DNA from: Actinomycetota bacterium
GTDB lineage: Bacteria; Actinomycetota; Acidimicrobiia; Acidimicrobiales; Ilumatobacteraceae
DNA: 36,383 nucleotides
Assembly (NCBI GenBank): GCA_026393535.1
Contig: JAPKZY010000017.1
Coordinates: forward strand, 1-36,383
Direction: 5' to 3'
The notes under the pieces were generated by a model that saw only the letters and a program-made list of their open reading frames with translations, was not told the origin of the DNA and searched no databases. How positions within the stretch are numbered: position 1 is the first letter of the stretch; every line of letters starts with the position of its first letter. Positions 8,128 through 16,426 of the stretch are shown one piece after another. Both the position numbers and the translations under genes were made by a program.

Positions 8128-9090
8128 ATGAAGACACGCCTTACCGAAATGTTCAACATTGAATTGCCCATCATGCTTGCAGGGATGGGTGGCGTTTCCT
8201 ACAGCGACCTTGTTGCAGCAGTGTCTGACGCGGGTGGCATAGGCACATTTGGCGCAGCGCCCATGTCAACCGAATTTCTGACTTCAGAAATGGCTCGTGT
8301 TCGCACATTGACGGACAAGCCATTTGGTGTCGACCTTCTTACTGCGGCACCCGATTCGATTACCCGCAACATCCAAGCAATCATCAACGGTGGAGCAAGT
8401 ATCTACGTCGCTGGTCTTGGAGTGCCACGCGAAATTGTTGATGAGCTACATAGCCACAACATTCTTGTTGGTTCTATGTGTGGAAAAGTACGCCATGCAA
8501 CAGCAGCTGTTGCAAGTGGATGTGACTTTGTTGTCGCACAAGGAACAGAAGCTGGTGGCCATACCGGTGTTGTCGCCACAATGGCACTTGTGCCGCAAGT
8601 TGTCGATGCTGTCAACGGCAAAGTTCCCGTTGTTGCAGCAGGTGGAATTTTTGATGGTCGCGGCCTAATGGCGTCACTTGCACTTGGTGCAGATGGCGTA
8701 TGGATCGGAACAAAGTTCATTGCCACGCACGAGGCACACACAGGCAAGGGTTATAAAGAAAAAATCCTTGAATCTCGCGAAGATGACGTCGTAGTCAGCA
8801 AGGGCTACACCGGTAAGACATGTCGCGTCATACGAACCGAGTGGAGCAACCATTGGGAAAAGAACCCATCAGAACTTCAAGGTTTTCCCGGTCAAGCCAT
8901 CGCTGCAGCGCAAGCAGGAATTCAGCAACTTGGCTCAGGACCAGATGTAGTACTCGACACCAACCGTGCGTTTATGGCAGCCGGCCAAGCGGTCGGTGCC
9001 ATTCATGAAATTCTTCCTGCGCGCCAGGTTGTTGAAAACATTATGAACGAAGCACGACGCACTCTTGAGCGCCTTGCATCATTTCGATAA
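8128..9090 (+). CDS. Nitronate monooxygenase-like FMN enzyme
   Basis: This 320-aa TIM-barrel flavoprotein of the NMO / FabK-like family begins with the typical run of a short helix, IELPIMLAGMGG and a glycine-rich loop. The FMN phosphate site reads VVAAGGIFDGRG then ALGADGVWIGTKF in the C-terminal half. The AQGTEAGGHTG segment is the usual substrate-side loop with its His. It may oxidise alkyl nitronates or act as an enoyl reductase on an acyl-CoA. The sequence alone cannot separate these, so the NMO name marks a family and not a proven reaction. Confidence 0.82.
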   Translation: MKTRLTEMFNIELPIMLAGMGGVSYSDLVAAVSDAGGIGTFGAAPMSTEFLTSEMARVRTLTDKPFGVDLLTAAPDSITRNIQAIINGGASIYVAGLGVPREIVDELHSHNILVGSMCGKVRHATAAVASGCDFVVAQGTEAGGHTGVVATMALVPQVVDAVNGKVPVVAAGGIFDGRGLMASLALGADGVWIGTKFIATHEAHTGKGYKEKILESREDDVVVSKGYTGKTCRVIRTEWSNHWEKNPSELQGFPGQAIAAAQAGIQQLGSGPDVVLDTNRAFMAAGQAVGAIHEILPARQVVENIMNEARRTLERLASFR

Positions 9091-9096
9091 TCCATA

Positions 9097-10329
9097 GTGT
9101 TTTCCTTACTGCGGCGTAACCGCGACATTCGACTTGTCTTTGGTGCTCAAGTTGTCTCTTTTGCTGGCGACTGGTTCACGTTTGTTGCACTTGCAGGCTT
9201 GGTAGAGGATCGCACCAAGTCTGCCTTTCTCGTGTCGTGTGTGTTGGTATCAATGACATTGCCTGGCCTGCTGATGTCGCCTGTTGCTGGTTCGTTCGCC
9301 GACCGCTTTGACCGCCGTAAAATTCTGGTCACCATTTCTGCACTGCAGGCAGTCTCTGCTCTTGGCCTGTTGCTCTATGGTGTCGCCGGCATCTGGATCA
9401 CCTTCGCTTCTCAAAGTGTGATCGCCGCACTCGCTTCCTTCGTAGGCCCAGCCACTAGTGCATCGGTCCCAAATCTCACTGACAACGAAAGCGACTTACG
9501 TCTTGCGAGTGCACTGTTTGGCAGCACGTGGGGAATAATGCTTGCAGTAGGAGCCGCACTCGGTGGCGTCTTTGCAGCAGCGTTTGGTCGTGATGCGGCG
9601 TTCATCGCAGATGCAGTGTCATTCGCGGTAGCCGGAATACTTTTTTCCTGTGTCCGCAGACCTATGCAAAGCCACGATGTTTCATCCACGGCCCGAAAAC
9701 CACGACCGATAGCTGACATGAAAGAAGCAATCCATCTTGCAAAGCAAGACAAGATAATTCTTGCTCTCATAGGTTCAAAAATGACCTTTGCTGTTGGCGC
9801 AGGGATAGTGAGTCAATTAGCAGTACTTGCTTCGACAGCGTTCCACGTCGGTGACGCGGGTCGAGGACTATTAATTGGTGTGCGCGGTATCGGTTCTGGC
9901 CTTGGCCCCATTCTTGGAGCACGCATTGCAGGTCGCGACATGAAGCGTTTGCTAACGGTGTGCGGATACGCCGGACTCCTGTTCAGCATCTGTTATCTCG
10001 GTGCAGCTGCAAGTCCATTTATTTGGATGGCAGCTATCTTCATTGGTCTTGCTCACCTCAGTGGTGGAGCCCAGTGGACATTGTCGACAATCGGACTACA
10101 GATGCAATCACCTGATCACATTCGCGGCCGCGTGTTAGCCGGAGATATGGCGTTGGTAAACACAATGATTGCCTGCACCAGCCTCATGGCAGGTGGCGTT
10201 TCTCAGTTGCTTGGCGTGCGAAGCACCATTGTTATTTTTGCTGGTGCAGCAGCAGTGGCATCAACGTTGTATATCGCAGCAACTTCGTCTATTAGACGGA
10301 GTCTGCACAACGAGACACCGCATCAATAA
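9097..10329 (+). CDS. MFS transporter (EntS-like drug/siderophore exporter type)
   Basis: This 410-aa integral membrane protein has about 12 hydrophobic helices. The loop between helices 2 and 3 carries the MFS signature GSFADRFDRRK. The pattern resembles the enterobactin-exporter (EntS) branch, common among actinobacterial efflux proteins. The substrate cannot be predicted. GTG start, 6 bases after the previous stop, with no ribosome site, so it is probably read from the same transcript. Its last 38 bases overlap the end of the convergent serine hydrolase gene. Confidence 0.82.
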   Translation: MFSLLRRNRDIRLVFGAQVVSFAGDWFTFVALAGLVEDRTKSAFLVSCVLVSMTLPGLLMSPVAGSFADRFDRRKILVTISALQAVSALGLLLYGVAGIWITFASQSVIAALASFVGPATSASVPNLTDNESDLRLASALFGSTWGIMLAVGAALGGVFAAAFGRDAAFIADAVSFAVAGILFSCVRRPMQSHDVSSTARKPRPIADMKEAIHLAKQDKIILALIGSKMTFAVGAGIVSQLAVLASTAFHVGDAGRGLLIGVRGIGSGLGPILGARIAGRDMKRLLTVCGYAGLLFSICYLGAAASPFIWMAAIFIGLAHLSGGAQWTLSTIGLQMQSPDHIRGRVLAGDMALVNTMIACTSLMAGGVSQLLGVRSTIVIFAGAAAVASTLYIAATSSIRRSLHNETPHQ

Positions 10330-11458
10330 GTCTCGCTGGGCGAGGGTCGCCGTCAATCGTTGTCATCATTGTGTTCATCACGTACGCAAAACCGAGTTCG
10401 CGTGAAGGCTGAGCGAACGCGCATGAACCGCCGGCGCCGTTATGACCAAAACTTGTCGGACCAGCAAATGGGGTTCGTTCCGAGTGCACCATAAAGCCCA
10501 TTGCGAAATCGGTTGGTGATAACAAAATGGTATCTAACTCGCCGTGTGGAGTATTGCTGGTTGTTGCTCTGTTACGAGTTGCCTCACCGAGAAGTCGAAC
10601 ACCATCAACGTCTGACACAAGAGCCGCATAAATACGAGCGAGTGAACGGGCATTAGAAATTCCGTTTGCACCAGGAAGCTGCGATTGATGCACGTCTTCC
10701 CTATTGAATGCACCTTGACCAAATGCGCCATTTAGTGACAACGCGGCTGCCCCTTTTGTTCCGGGTCCACTTGTTTCCATCAGTGTTTTTACTTCTTCAG
10801 GTGAAAACTTAGGAATGGGATGGGCCATCAACCGCGCAACACGAGGTTCAAGTTCTGGTGGTAACCCAACATGCATCTCTACACCTAACGGTCCGGCAAT
10901 TTCTTCACGTACGAAGTCACCCAGACTTTTACCGGTAACACGGCGCACCAATTCACCGGCAAGCCAACCAAATGTCAATGCGTGATAACCGTGAGTTGAG
11001 CCAACTGGGAACAACGGCGCGGTGTCGGCAAGTCGTCCTGTGACGGTGCTCCAATCAAGTGCATCTTCTAGCGAAATATCACCATCAACCGTGTACAAAC
11101 CAGCACGATGAGACAACAGTTGCGCAACAGTGATGTCTGCTTTGCCACGTGCGGCAAATTCAGGCCAGTACGTCGCAACCTTTTCCTCGTAGTTCAACAA
11201 ACCACGCTCGACGCACATTGCTACCGCAATAGATGTGATGCCCTTTGTGGTTGAGAACACAACTTGAAGAGAATCGCTGTCGTATGGAACGGTGAGATCG
11301 CGATCACGCCAACCACCCATGAGATCAACAACACATTTGCCGCGGTGATATACCGCAACGCCTGCGCCTCGATCTTCTTTTATGTCAAAGCTATGGATGA
11401 ACGCTTCGCGAACAGGCTCCCAGCCGGGAGCAACAACATCAACTGCCAGTAACGACAT
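10292..11458 (-). CDS. Beta-lactamase-fold serine hydrolase
   Basis: This 388-aa protein of the class C beta-lactamase / EstB-type esterase family has the nucleophile motif Ser69-Thr-Thr-Lys72. A Tyr158-His-Ala sits at the YxN position, the variant usual in esterase-like members, and His339-Asn-Gly replaces KTG. No signal peptide is visible, so it is probably a cytosolic esterase rather than an antibiotic resistance enzyme. I start at the ATG 11458. Extending to 11617 would run through the upstream oxidoreductase gene and add an Arg/Trp/Cys-rich stretch unlike the family. The ATG follows the upstream TGA by two bases, which implies translational coupling. Confidence 0.87.
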   Translation of the reverse strand: MSLLAVDVVAPGWEPVREAFIHSFDIKEDRGAGVAVYHRGKCVVDLMGGWRDRDLTVPYDSDSLQVVFSTTKGITSIAVAMCVERGLLNYEEKVATYWPEFAARGKADITVAQLLSHRAGLYTVDGDISLEDALDWSTVTGRLADTAPLFPVGSTHGYHALTFGWLAGELVRRVTGKSLGDFVREEIAGPLGVEMHVGLPPELEPRVARLMAHPIPKFSPEEVKTLMETSGPGTKGAAALSLNGAFGQGAFNREDVHQSQLPGANGISNARSLARIYAALVSDVDGVRLLGEATRNRATTSNTPHGELDTILLSPTDFAMGFMVHSERTPFAGPTSFGHNGAGGSCAFAQPSRELGFAYVMNTMMTTIDGDPRPARLIDAVSRCADSV

Positions 11459-11460
11459 GA

Positions 11461-12513
11461 TCAGGCGTCGATAATCGCGCGTAGTTTTTCGATTTGGCCA
11501 ACGGGGTCTGGGCCAACAGGGTTTACTGACAACACAGTGACACCAGATTCTTTGAATGCAGCGACGCGCTCTTTGATGAATCCAGTCGAACCAACAAGAT
11601 TGGCGTTCATAATCCATTCAGCAGGAATTGCTGCAGCGGCTTCGTCCTTCTTGCCTTCAAGGTAGAAATCCTGAATGTCAACTGCTTCTTTTTCGAATCC
11701 GTAGTCGCGACAGATGTCGTTGTAGAAGTTCTTGCCGCGAGCTCCCATACCGCCGACATACAGCGCCATGTTCGGACGTGCCATATCGAGAATCTTCGTT
11801 TGAGCATCGCCGGTAAGCGAGTCATCTATAGCCAACATTCCGCCAGCTGAAATTTCAAGACGCGCACGTGACGGATCACGCTTTGCAAGACCCGCCTTCA
11901 GCTGATCGCCCCATACGTTGTGGTAACGCTCTGGGTAGAACATGATGGGTAGCCAACCGTCAGCCATCTCTGCTGTTGCTTCAACGCTCTTGTCCTTCAA
12001 TGACGCCCACCAGATGGGGATGTCTTTTCGTACTGGATGGTTGATGATCTTGAGAGCCCTACCAAGACCAGTTCCTTGACCTGCTGGAAGTGGAATGTCA
12101 ATTGTCTTGCCGTGATATTCAAGCGGTGCTTCACGTGCCCACACATTGCGACATACTTCGATGTATTCCTTGATGCGCTGCATTGGCTTATCGAATGGAA
12201 CGCCATGGAAACCTTCAATCACTTGAGGACCAGATGCGCCGAGCCCAAGAATGAAGCGGCCGTCGCTGACAAAGTCACACCCTGCAGCAGTCATTGCCAT
12301 CAATGCGGCAGTGCGCGAATACACATTCACGATGCCGGTGCCGATTTCAACACGATTAGTTTTCGCTGCCAGGTACCCCACTTGTGAGATGGCATCAAAG
12401 CTGTATGCCTCTGCAATCCAGACCTGATCGAGACCGACCTTTTCCAAAGCGACGACCCGGTCGACGGCCTCTTTGAATCCGCCCGAATAATTGATTCCCA
12501 TTGACAACTTCAT
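11461..12513 (-). CDS. LLM-class F420-dependent oxidoreductase
   Basis: This 350-aa luciferase-like TIM-barrel protein probably uses coenzyme F420. The N-terminus MKLSMGINYSGGF, the VWIAEAYSFDA segment and FILGLGASGPQVIEGFHG are typical of the mycobacterial-type F420 group, as are the WWASLKDKSV and GWLPIMFYPE stretches. The start at 12513 is set by AAGGGAG about 6 bases upstream. A longer in-frame extension to 12720 is rejected because it runs antisense into the alpha/beta hydrolase gene and does not look like the family. It is divergent from that hydrolase and coupled to the serine hydrolase downstream. Substrate unknown. Confidence 0.88.
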   Translation of the reverse strand: MKLSMGINYSGGFKEAVDRVVALEKVGLDQVWIAEAYSFDAISQVGYLAAKTNRVEIGTGIVNVYSRTAALMAMTAAGCDFVSDGRFILGLGASGPQVIEGFHGVPFDKPMQRIKEYIEVCRNVWAREAPLEYHGKTIDIPLPAGQGTGLGRALKIINHPVRKDIPIWWASLKDKSVEATAEMADGWLPIMFYPERYHNVWGDQLKAGLAKRDPSRARLEISAGGMLAIDDSLTGDAQTKILDMARPNMALYVGGMGARGKNFYNDICRDYGFEKEAVDIQDFYLEGKKDEAAAAIPAEWIMNANLVGSTGFIKERVAAFKESGVTVLSVNPVGPDPVGQIEKLRAIIDA

Positions 12514-12619
12514 GGTTTCTCCCTTGAATACGTTCCTGAACTCTAGAACGACAAGTGTCACCCTTGCGAGTTCTGAGAATCTAGGTGCCAAACAGCCGAT
12601 CTGGTGCAACAATGCAGGC

Positions 12620-13507
12620 GTGACAATCACGCCTAATTCGTTCCGTGTTTCAACTCGTGACGGCATTTCCCTGCGCATGTTGCAGTGGTCATCAGTTGAT
12701 GAATCCCCTGGCATCCCCATTCTTCTTATCCACGGTCTTGCCTCGAACGCCCGGCTGTGGGATGGACCAGCGCGTCGCCTCGCCGAACTGGGTCATGCCG
12801 TAACGGCCATTGACCTGCGCGGACACGGACTCAGCGACAAACCAGACACTGGATACGAAATGGCAAATATTGCCGATGATGTTCTTGATGTGATTAACGC
12901 GCTCGGTGCACGTCAACGCAATTGGGTACGTCCTCTTGTCCTTGGGCAATCGTGGGGTGGAAACATCGTGGTGGAATATGCGCATCGACATGGCGACACA
13001 ATTCGTGGCATCGTTGCGGTTGACGGCGGAAGTATTGAGTTGTCACAAGCATTCCCTGAATGGGAAGAGTGCAAGGTGACGATGGCGCCTCCAGCAATTG
13101 CAGGAATGCAATACGACAAACTTCGTTCATACATTCGCGCTGCACATCTTGATTGGAGCGAAGAAGCAATTGATGGCCAGATGCACAACATGGAGCGCAT
13201 GGCAGACAACACCATCCGTCCGCATCTAACTTTTGAGCGACATATCGACGTTTTACACGGGCTATGGATGCACAAGCCTTCAACATTGTGGGCTGGAATC
13301 AAAGTTCCGGTCATGTTTACCCCAGCTTCTCGCTCGGAAGACCAGCACACACAAACGAAACGTGCGCAAATTCAATTCGCACTCGACACCCTTTCTCATG
13401 GGCGCGTTGAATGGTTTACACCTGCCGACCATGATTTGCATGCACAGTTTCCATTGCAATTTGCTGGCGTAGTTGACGATGCCATTACTTCAGGATTCTT
13501 CTCATGA
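12620..13507 (+). CDS. Alpha/beta hydrolase
   Basis: This is a 295-aa alpha/beta-hydrolase-fold enzyme. The oxyanion strand is LLIHGLASNARLW. The nucleophile elbow GQSWGG (109-114) has Ser111, and a His near 271 sits in a PADHDLH context. A cap region lies between the elbow and the last strand. The start is not well fixed. The GTG at 12620 begins just before the conserved FRVSTRDG strand and keeps the gene clear of the divergent oxidoreductase, but no ribosome site or TANNNT marks it. Longer versions would overlap that gene. The stop overlaps the next ATG (ATGA), so it is co-translated with the S51-like fusion protein. The reaction cannot be assigned. Confidence 0.82.
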   Translation: MTITPNSFRVSTRDGISLRMLQWSSVDESPGIPILLIHGLASNARLWDGPARRLAELGHAVTAIDLRGHGLSDKPDTGYEMANIADDVLDVINALGARQRNWVRPLVLGQSWGGNIVVEYAHRHGDTIRGIVAVDGGSIELSQAFPEWEECKVTMAPPAIAGMQYDKLRSYIRAAHLDWSEEAIDGQMHNMERMADNTIRPHLTFERHIDVLHGLWMHKPSTLWAGIKVPVMFTPASRSEDQHTQTKRAQIQFALDTLSHGRVEWFTPADHDLHAQFPLQFAGVVDDAITSGFFS

Positions 13508-14787
13508 GCCTTCCTCGCATTCTCGCAATCATGGGCTCTGGTGAAACAGCCCCCACCATGGTCACAACGCACCGTCGTTTGACGTCCCTACTTCCATCGC
13601 CCGTCAAAGCTGTCGTGCTTGACACTCCGTACGGGTTTCAAGAAAATGCCCCAGAACTTGCCGCAAAGGCCGTTGAGTATTTTAAAACATCTATCAATGT
13701 TGACTTAGGCGTGGCCGGGTTAGTCAGATTGCATGACACACATTTAGCTGCTGATCCTGTTGCAATCGAACGCGGGCTTCGCGCACTCGCCGACGCCGAC
13801 TACATCTTTGCTGGGCCGGGCTCGCCAACATACGCATTGCGTCAGTGGGCTGGATCATCCGTCGCCCGAATCATGATTGACAAACTCAACAACGGTGGAA
13901 TCGTTACGTTTGCTTCAGCAGCCGCGCTCACGCTCGGCAAGGCAACCGTTCCGGTGTACGAGGTATACAAAGTCGGCCAAGATGTTCAGCTACTTGATGG
14001 TTTGGACATTCTTGCGTGTATCGGGATCAATGCAGCCGTCATTCCGCACTACGACAATACAGAAGGCGCAAACCACGACACGCGATTCTGTTACCTCGGT
14101 GAAGCACGTTTGCAAATGTTTGAATCTTTATTAGATGCAGACACTTTCGTTCTCGGTGTCGACGAACATACTGGTTTAGTAATTGACATCGATGCAGCCA
14201 CAGCCACAGTTGTTGGCAATAGCAATGTCACTATCCGTTTGCGCAGTGAATCATTCGTGTACCCAACAGGTTCAGTCATTCCACTATCACTTCTGCAGTC
14301 ACCCTTTTCGTTGTTGACAGGATCTGGCGACGTGTCGTCAAGTCATTCCATTGCAAACGCACCCGTTGCGACAAGCACACAGCCCGCTCAAGCCAATTCG
14401 CTCGATGCAGCTCTCGAAGAATCGATTCAGAGCTTTGACCAAGCGATGGAACTGCGCGATGCACTAGCCGCCGTTCGCGCGGTTTTGGGATTAGAACAAG
14501 CAATGCAAGATTGGTCGATCGACACCTTGCAAAGTGATGTACTTGTCCGCGCTCGCGGCGCTCTTCGCTCGATGATCAGTCAATTGGGCGACGCCGCAAT
14601 CGGCGGCGTGAGAGACCCTCGAGAAGTTGTGGCTCCATTTATTGAGGCAATGCTCTCTGTTCGCGCAACCGTGCGCGCTGAAAAACGCTTCGATTTATCT
14701 GACATCATTCGCGACGTGTTCGCTTCGCTCAATATTGAAGTGCGCGACACGCCAGCTGGTGTTGAGTGGTCTCTACCTACTGAATAA
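13504..14787 (+). CDS. Peptidase S51-like protein with a CysRS-like C-terminal tail
   Basis: This 427-aa protein has two parts. Residues 1-265 look like the cyanophycinase / dipeptidase E (S51) and class I amidotransferase-like fold. Visible marks are an early IMGSGETAPTM, DTPYGFQ, FAGPGSPTYALRQW (102-115), a strand ending TFASAAAL with Ser138 at the nucleophile position, and VIPHYDNTEGANHD (179-192). GVDEHTGLVID (218-228) follows. A Ser/Ala/Thr-rich linker spans about 266-300. Residues 300-427 are helical and end in a block matching the cysteinyl-tRNA synthetase C-terminus: KRFDLSDIIRDVF then IEVRDTPAGVEWSL (394-424). No synthetase catalytic domain is present. Its ATG overlaps the hydrolase stop, so the two are coupled. 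Peptidase activity is uncertain because the usual SAG is SAA. Confidence 0.75.
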   Translation: MSLPRILAIMGSGETAPTMVTTHRRLTSLLPSPVKAVVLDTPYGFQENAPELAAKAVEYFKTSINVDLGVAGLVRLHDTHLAADPVAIERGLRALADADYIFAGPGSPTYALRQWAGSSVARIMIDKLNNGGIVTFASAAALTLGKATVPVYEVYKVGQDVQLLDGLDILACIGINAAVIPHYDNTEGANHDTRFCYLGEARLQMFESLLDADTFVLGVDEHTGLVIDIDAATATVVGNSNVTIRLRSESFVYPTGSVIPLSLLQSPFSLLTGSGDVSSSHSIANAPVATSTQPAQANSLDAALEESIQSFDQAMELRDALAAVRAVLGLEQAMQDWSIDTLQSDVLVRARGALRSMISQLGDAAIGGVRDPREVVAPFIEAMLSVRATVRAEKRFDLSDIIRDVFASLNIEVRDTPAGVEWSLPTE

Positions 14788-14789
14788 AA

Positions 14790-15644
14790 TCAGATGTGAT
14801 GTAAACCAGAAATTCTGGTCCGTCCACGAAGTCCGGTGACTGCGTAGACCACAATAAACATCAATGTTCCCATCAGAATGACGGTCGCACTCGCTGACGT
14901 GTCAAGAAAGTACGAAAGGTACATGCCCGTGAAGGCTGACACGGCTCCGATAATCGGTGAAATCCACAACATGCGCGCAAAAGAGTTTGTCAACATACGC
15001 GCGACTGAGGCAGGAATAACCAGGAGTGCCGAGATGAGAAGAGTTCCAATCACTCGCATCGTCACAAGAATCGTGAGTGACAAGAGCCCCATTAGCAACG
15101 CTTCAATCCATGCCACGCGCACGCCAGAAACCTGAGCGACCTCAGGGTCAAATGTGGCGAACAGGAACGCGCGGTACAGCGCCACCACGATGATGATGCT
15201 CAGAATTGCGACAGCAGAGACAGCAACAATGTCAATAGTTTTCACACCCAACACGCTTCCGAACAGAACGGCTTCGATGCTCTTCTTCGCCTGGCCGTAT
15301 CGATTCAATAAGGCAAGGCCCAACGCGAACGAAGCTGTAGTGACAACTCCGATTGCCGCATCTGCCCCAATCAAGCGACGTCGTGCGATGCGGCCAATAA
15401 TCACTCCGGAAGCAACTCCCCACACCCCAGCGCCGACGAAGTAATTGATATTCATCACTGCAGATGCTGCAGCACCGCCAAACACTGCATGCGACAAACC
15501 ATGACCGATGTAGCTCATGCCTCGCAGCACGACAAACACGCCAAGTAGCCCACACAAAGCGCCAGCAATGGTGGCCACAATGATTCCGTTATTAAAGAAC
15601 TGATAGTGAAATGGCGTAAAAAGTCCGGCAAATACAAATGACAT
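14790..15644 (-). CDS. znuB: Zinc/manganese ABC transporter permease
   Basis: This 284-aa inner-membrane permease of the ABC-3 (ZnuB/MntB/TroC) family has about eight hydrophobic helices. The conserved early GMSYIGHGLSHAVFGG segment contacts the ATPase. It is the third gene of the znuA-znuC-znuB run, starting 2 bases after the znuC stop. Its stop lies 2 bases from the stop of the convergent S51-like gene, leaving no space for a terminator. A 15-base palindrome (14805-14819, ACCAGAA/TTCTGGT) lies inside its 3' end and could fold only weakly. Confidence 0.92.
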   Translation of the reverse strand: MSFVFAGLFTPFHYQFFNNGIIVATIAGALCGLLGVFVVLRGMSYIGHGLSHAVFGGAAASAVMNINYFVGAGVWGVASGVIIGRIARRRLIGADAAIGVVTTASFALGLALLNRYGQAKKSIEAVLFGSVLGVKTIDIVAVSAVAILSIIIVVALYRAFLFATFDPEVAQVSGVRVAWIEALLMGLLSLTILVTMRVIGTLLISALLVIPASVARMLTNSFARMLWISPIIGAVSAFTGMYLSYFLDTSASATVILMGTLMFIVVYAVTGLRGRTRISGLHHI

Positions 15645-15646
15645 AG

Positions 15647-16426
15647 TTAGCCCAACCGAGACATTCGCTCAGCAATATCAGCACCGACACCATCAACCAC
15701 GACAGGCATCCCACCATGAATAAGAACTTCCATTGGCGCACCGAAAGTTTGTTCCAAAACCTCTGGTGTCAACACATCAACAGGCGATCCATCAGCAATA
15801 ATCTCGGAATTCAGACATACCAACCGTGGCAAGTGTGCAGCCAATCCATTCAGATCGTGTGTTGAGAGAATTATCGAAACACCTTCATCATGAAGATCAG
15901 CAAGTAAGTGAAGCACCTCGTGTCGAGTACGAACGTCAACGCCCGATGTTGGTTCGTCGAGAACCAAAAGTTCCGGCCGATGAAATAATGCACGGGCTAC
16001 GAACACTCTCTGTTGTTGGCCACCAGACAATTCGCGAATATGCCTATTTTCGAGGCCTCCAAGGCCCAGTCGCTCTAAAACCAACAGTGCATCAGCGCGC
16101 TCATCTTTGGTTACCCGCGGAAGGCGACCAGTAGATGATCGCGTCATCGCCACTACCTCAAGAACCGTTACGGGGAAGTTCCAATCAACTGTTTCCACTT
16201 GCGGCACATACCCCATGCGCAACTGGGGCTTCTTAGTCACGTGACCTTCAATAGGGCTGATTGATCCGAGAATCGCCTTCAGCAAAGTGGTCTTACCTGA
16301 GCCAGACGGCCCAACTATGCCTACGAAGTCGCCCTTACGAATTGTGAAGTCGATCTTCTTAATTGCAAGCGTTGAGTTGTACGCACACGACATGTGCGCA
16401 CATTCAACCAGAACTTCACCTATCAC
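15647..16426 (-). CDS. znuC: Zinc/manganese ABC transporter ATPase
   Basis: This 259-aa ATP-binding subunit carries Walker A GPSGSGKTT (39-47), the Q-loop GYVPQ, the signature LSGGQQQR, Walker B LLVLDEPTSGVD and the switch His in STHD. It powers metal import through the adjacent permease. The GTG start overlaps the znuA stop (GTGA), so translation is coupled. The family is shared by zinc and manganese importers; see the binding protein for the metal argument. Confidence 0.93.
   Translation of the reverse strand: MIGEVLVECAHMSCAYNSTLAIKKIDFTIRKGDFVGIVGPSGSGKTTLLKAILGSISPIEGHVTKKPQLRMGYVPQVETVDWNFPVTVLEVVAMTRSSTGRLPRVTKDERADALLVLERLGLGGLENRHIRELSGGQQQRVFVARALFHRPELLVLDEPTSGVDVRTRHEVLHLLADLHDEGVSIILSTHDLNGLAAHLPRLVCLNSEIIADGSPVDVLTPEVLEQTFGAPMEVLIHGGMPVVVDGVGADIAERMSRLG

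Noticed and set aside
10292-11458. Antibiotic-resistance beta-lactamase
   Set aside because: No signal peptide, and the YHA and HNG motifs fit cytosolic EstB-type esterases better.
14805-14819. ACCAGAA-A-TTCTGGT palindrome as a terminator of znuB
   Set aside because: It is inside the coding end, has too small a loop and no T-tract, so I list it only as a note.
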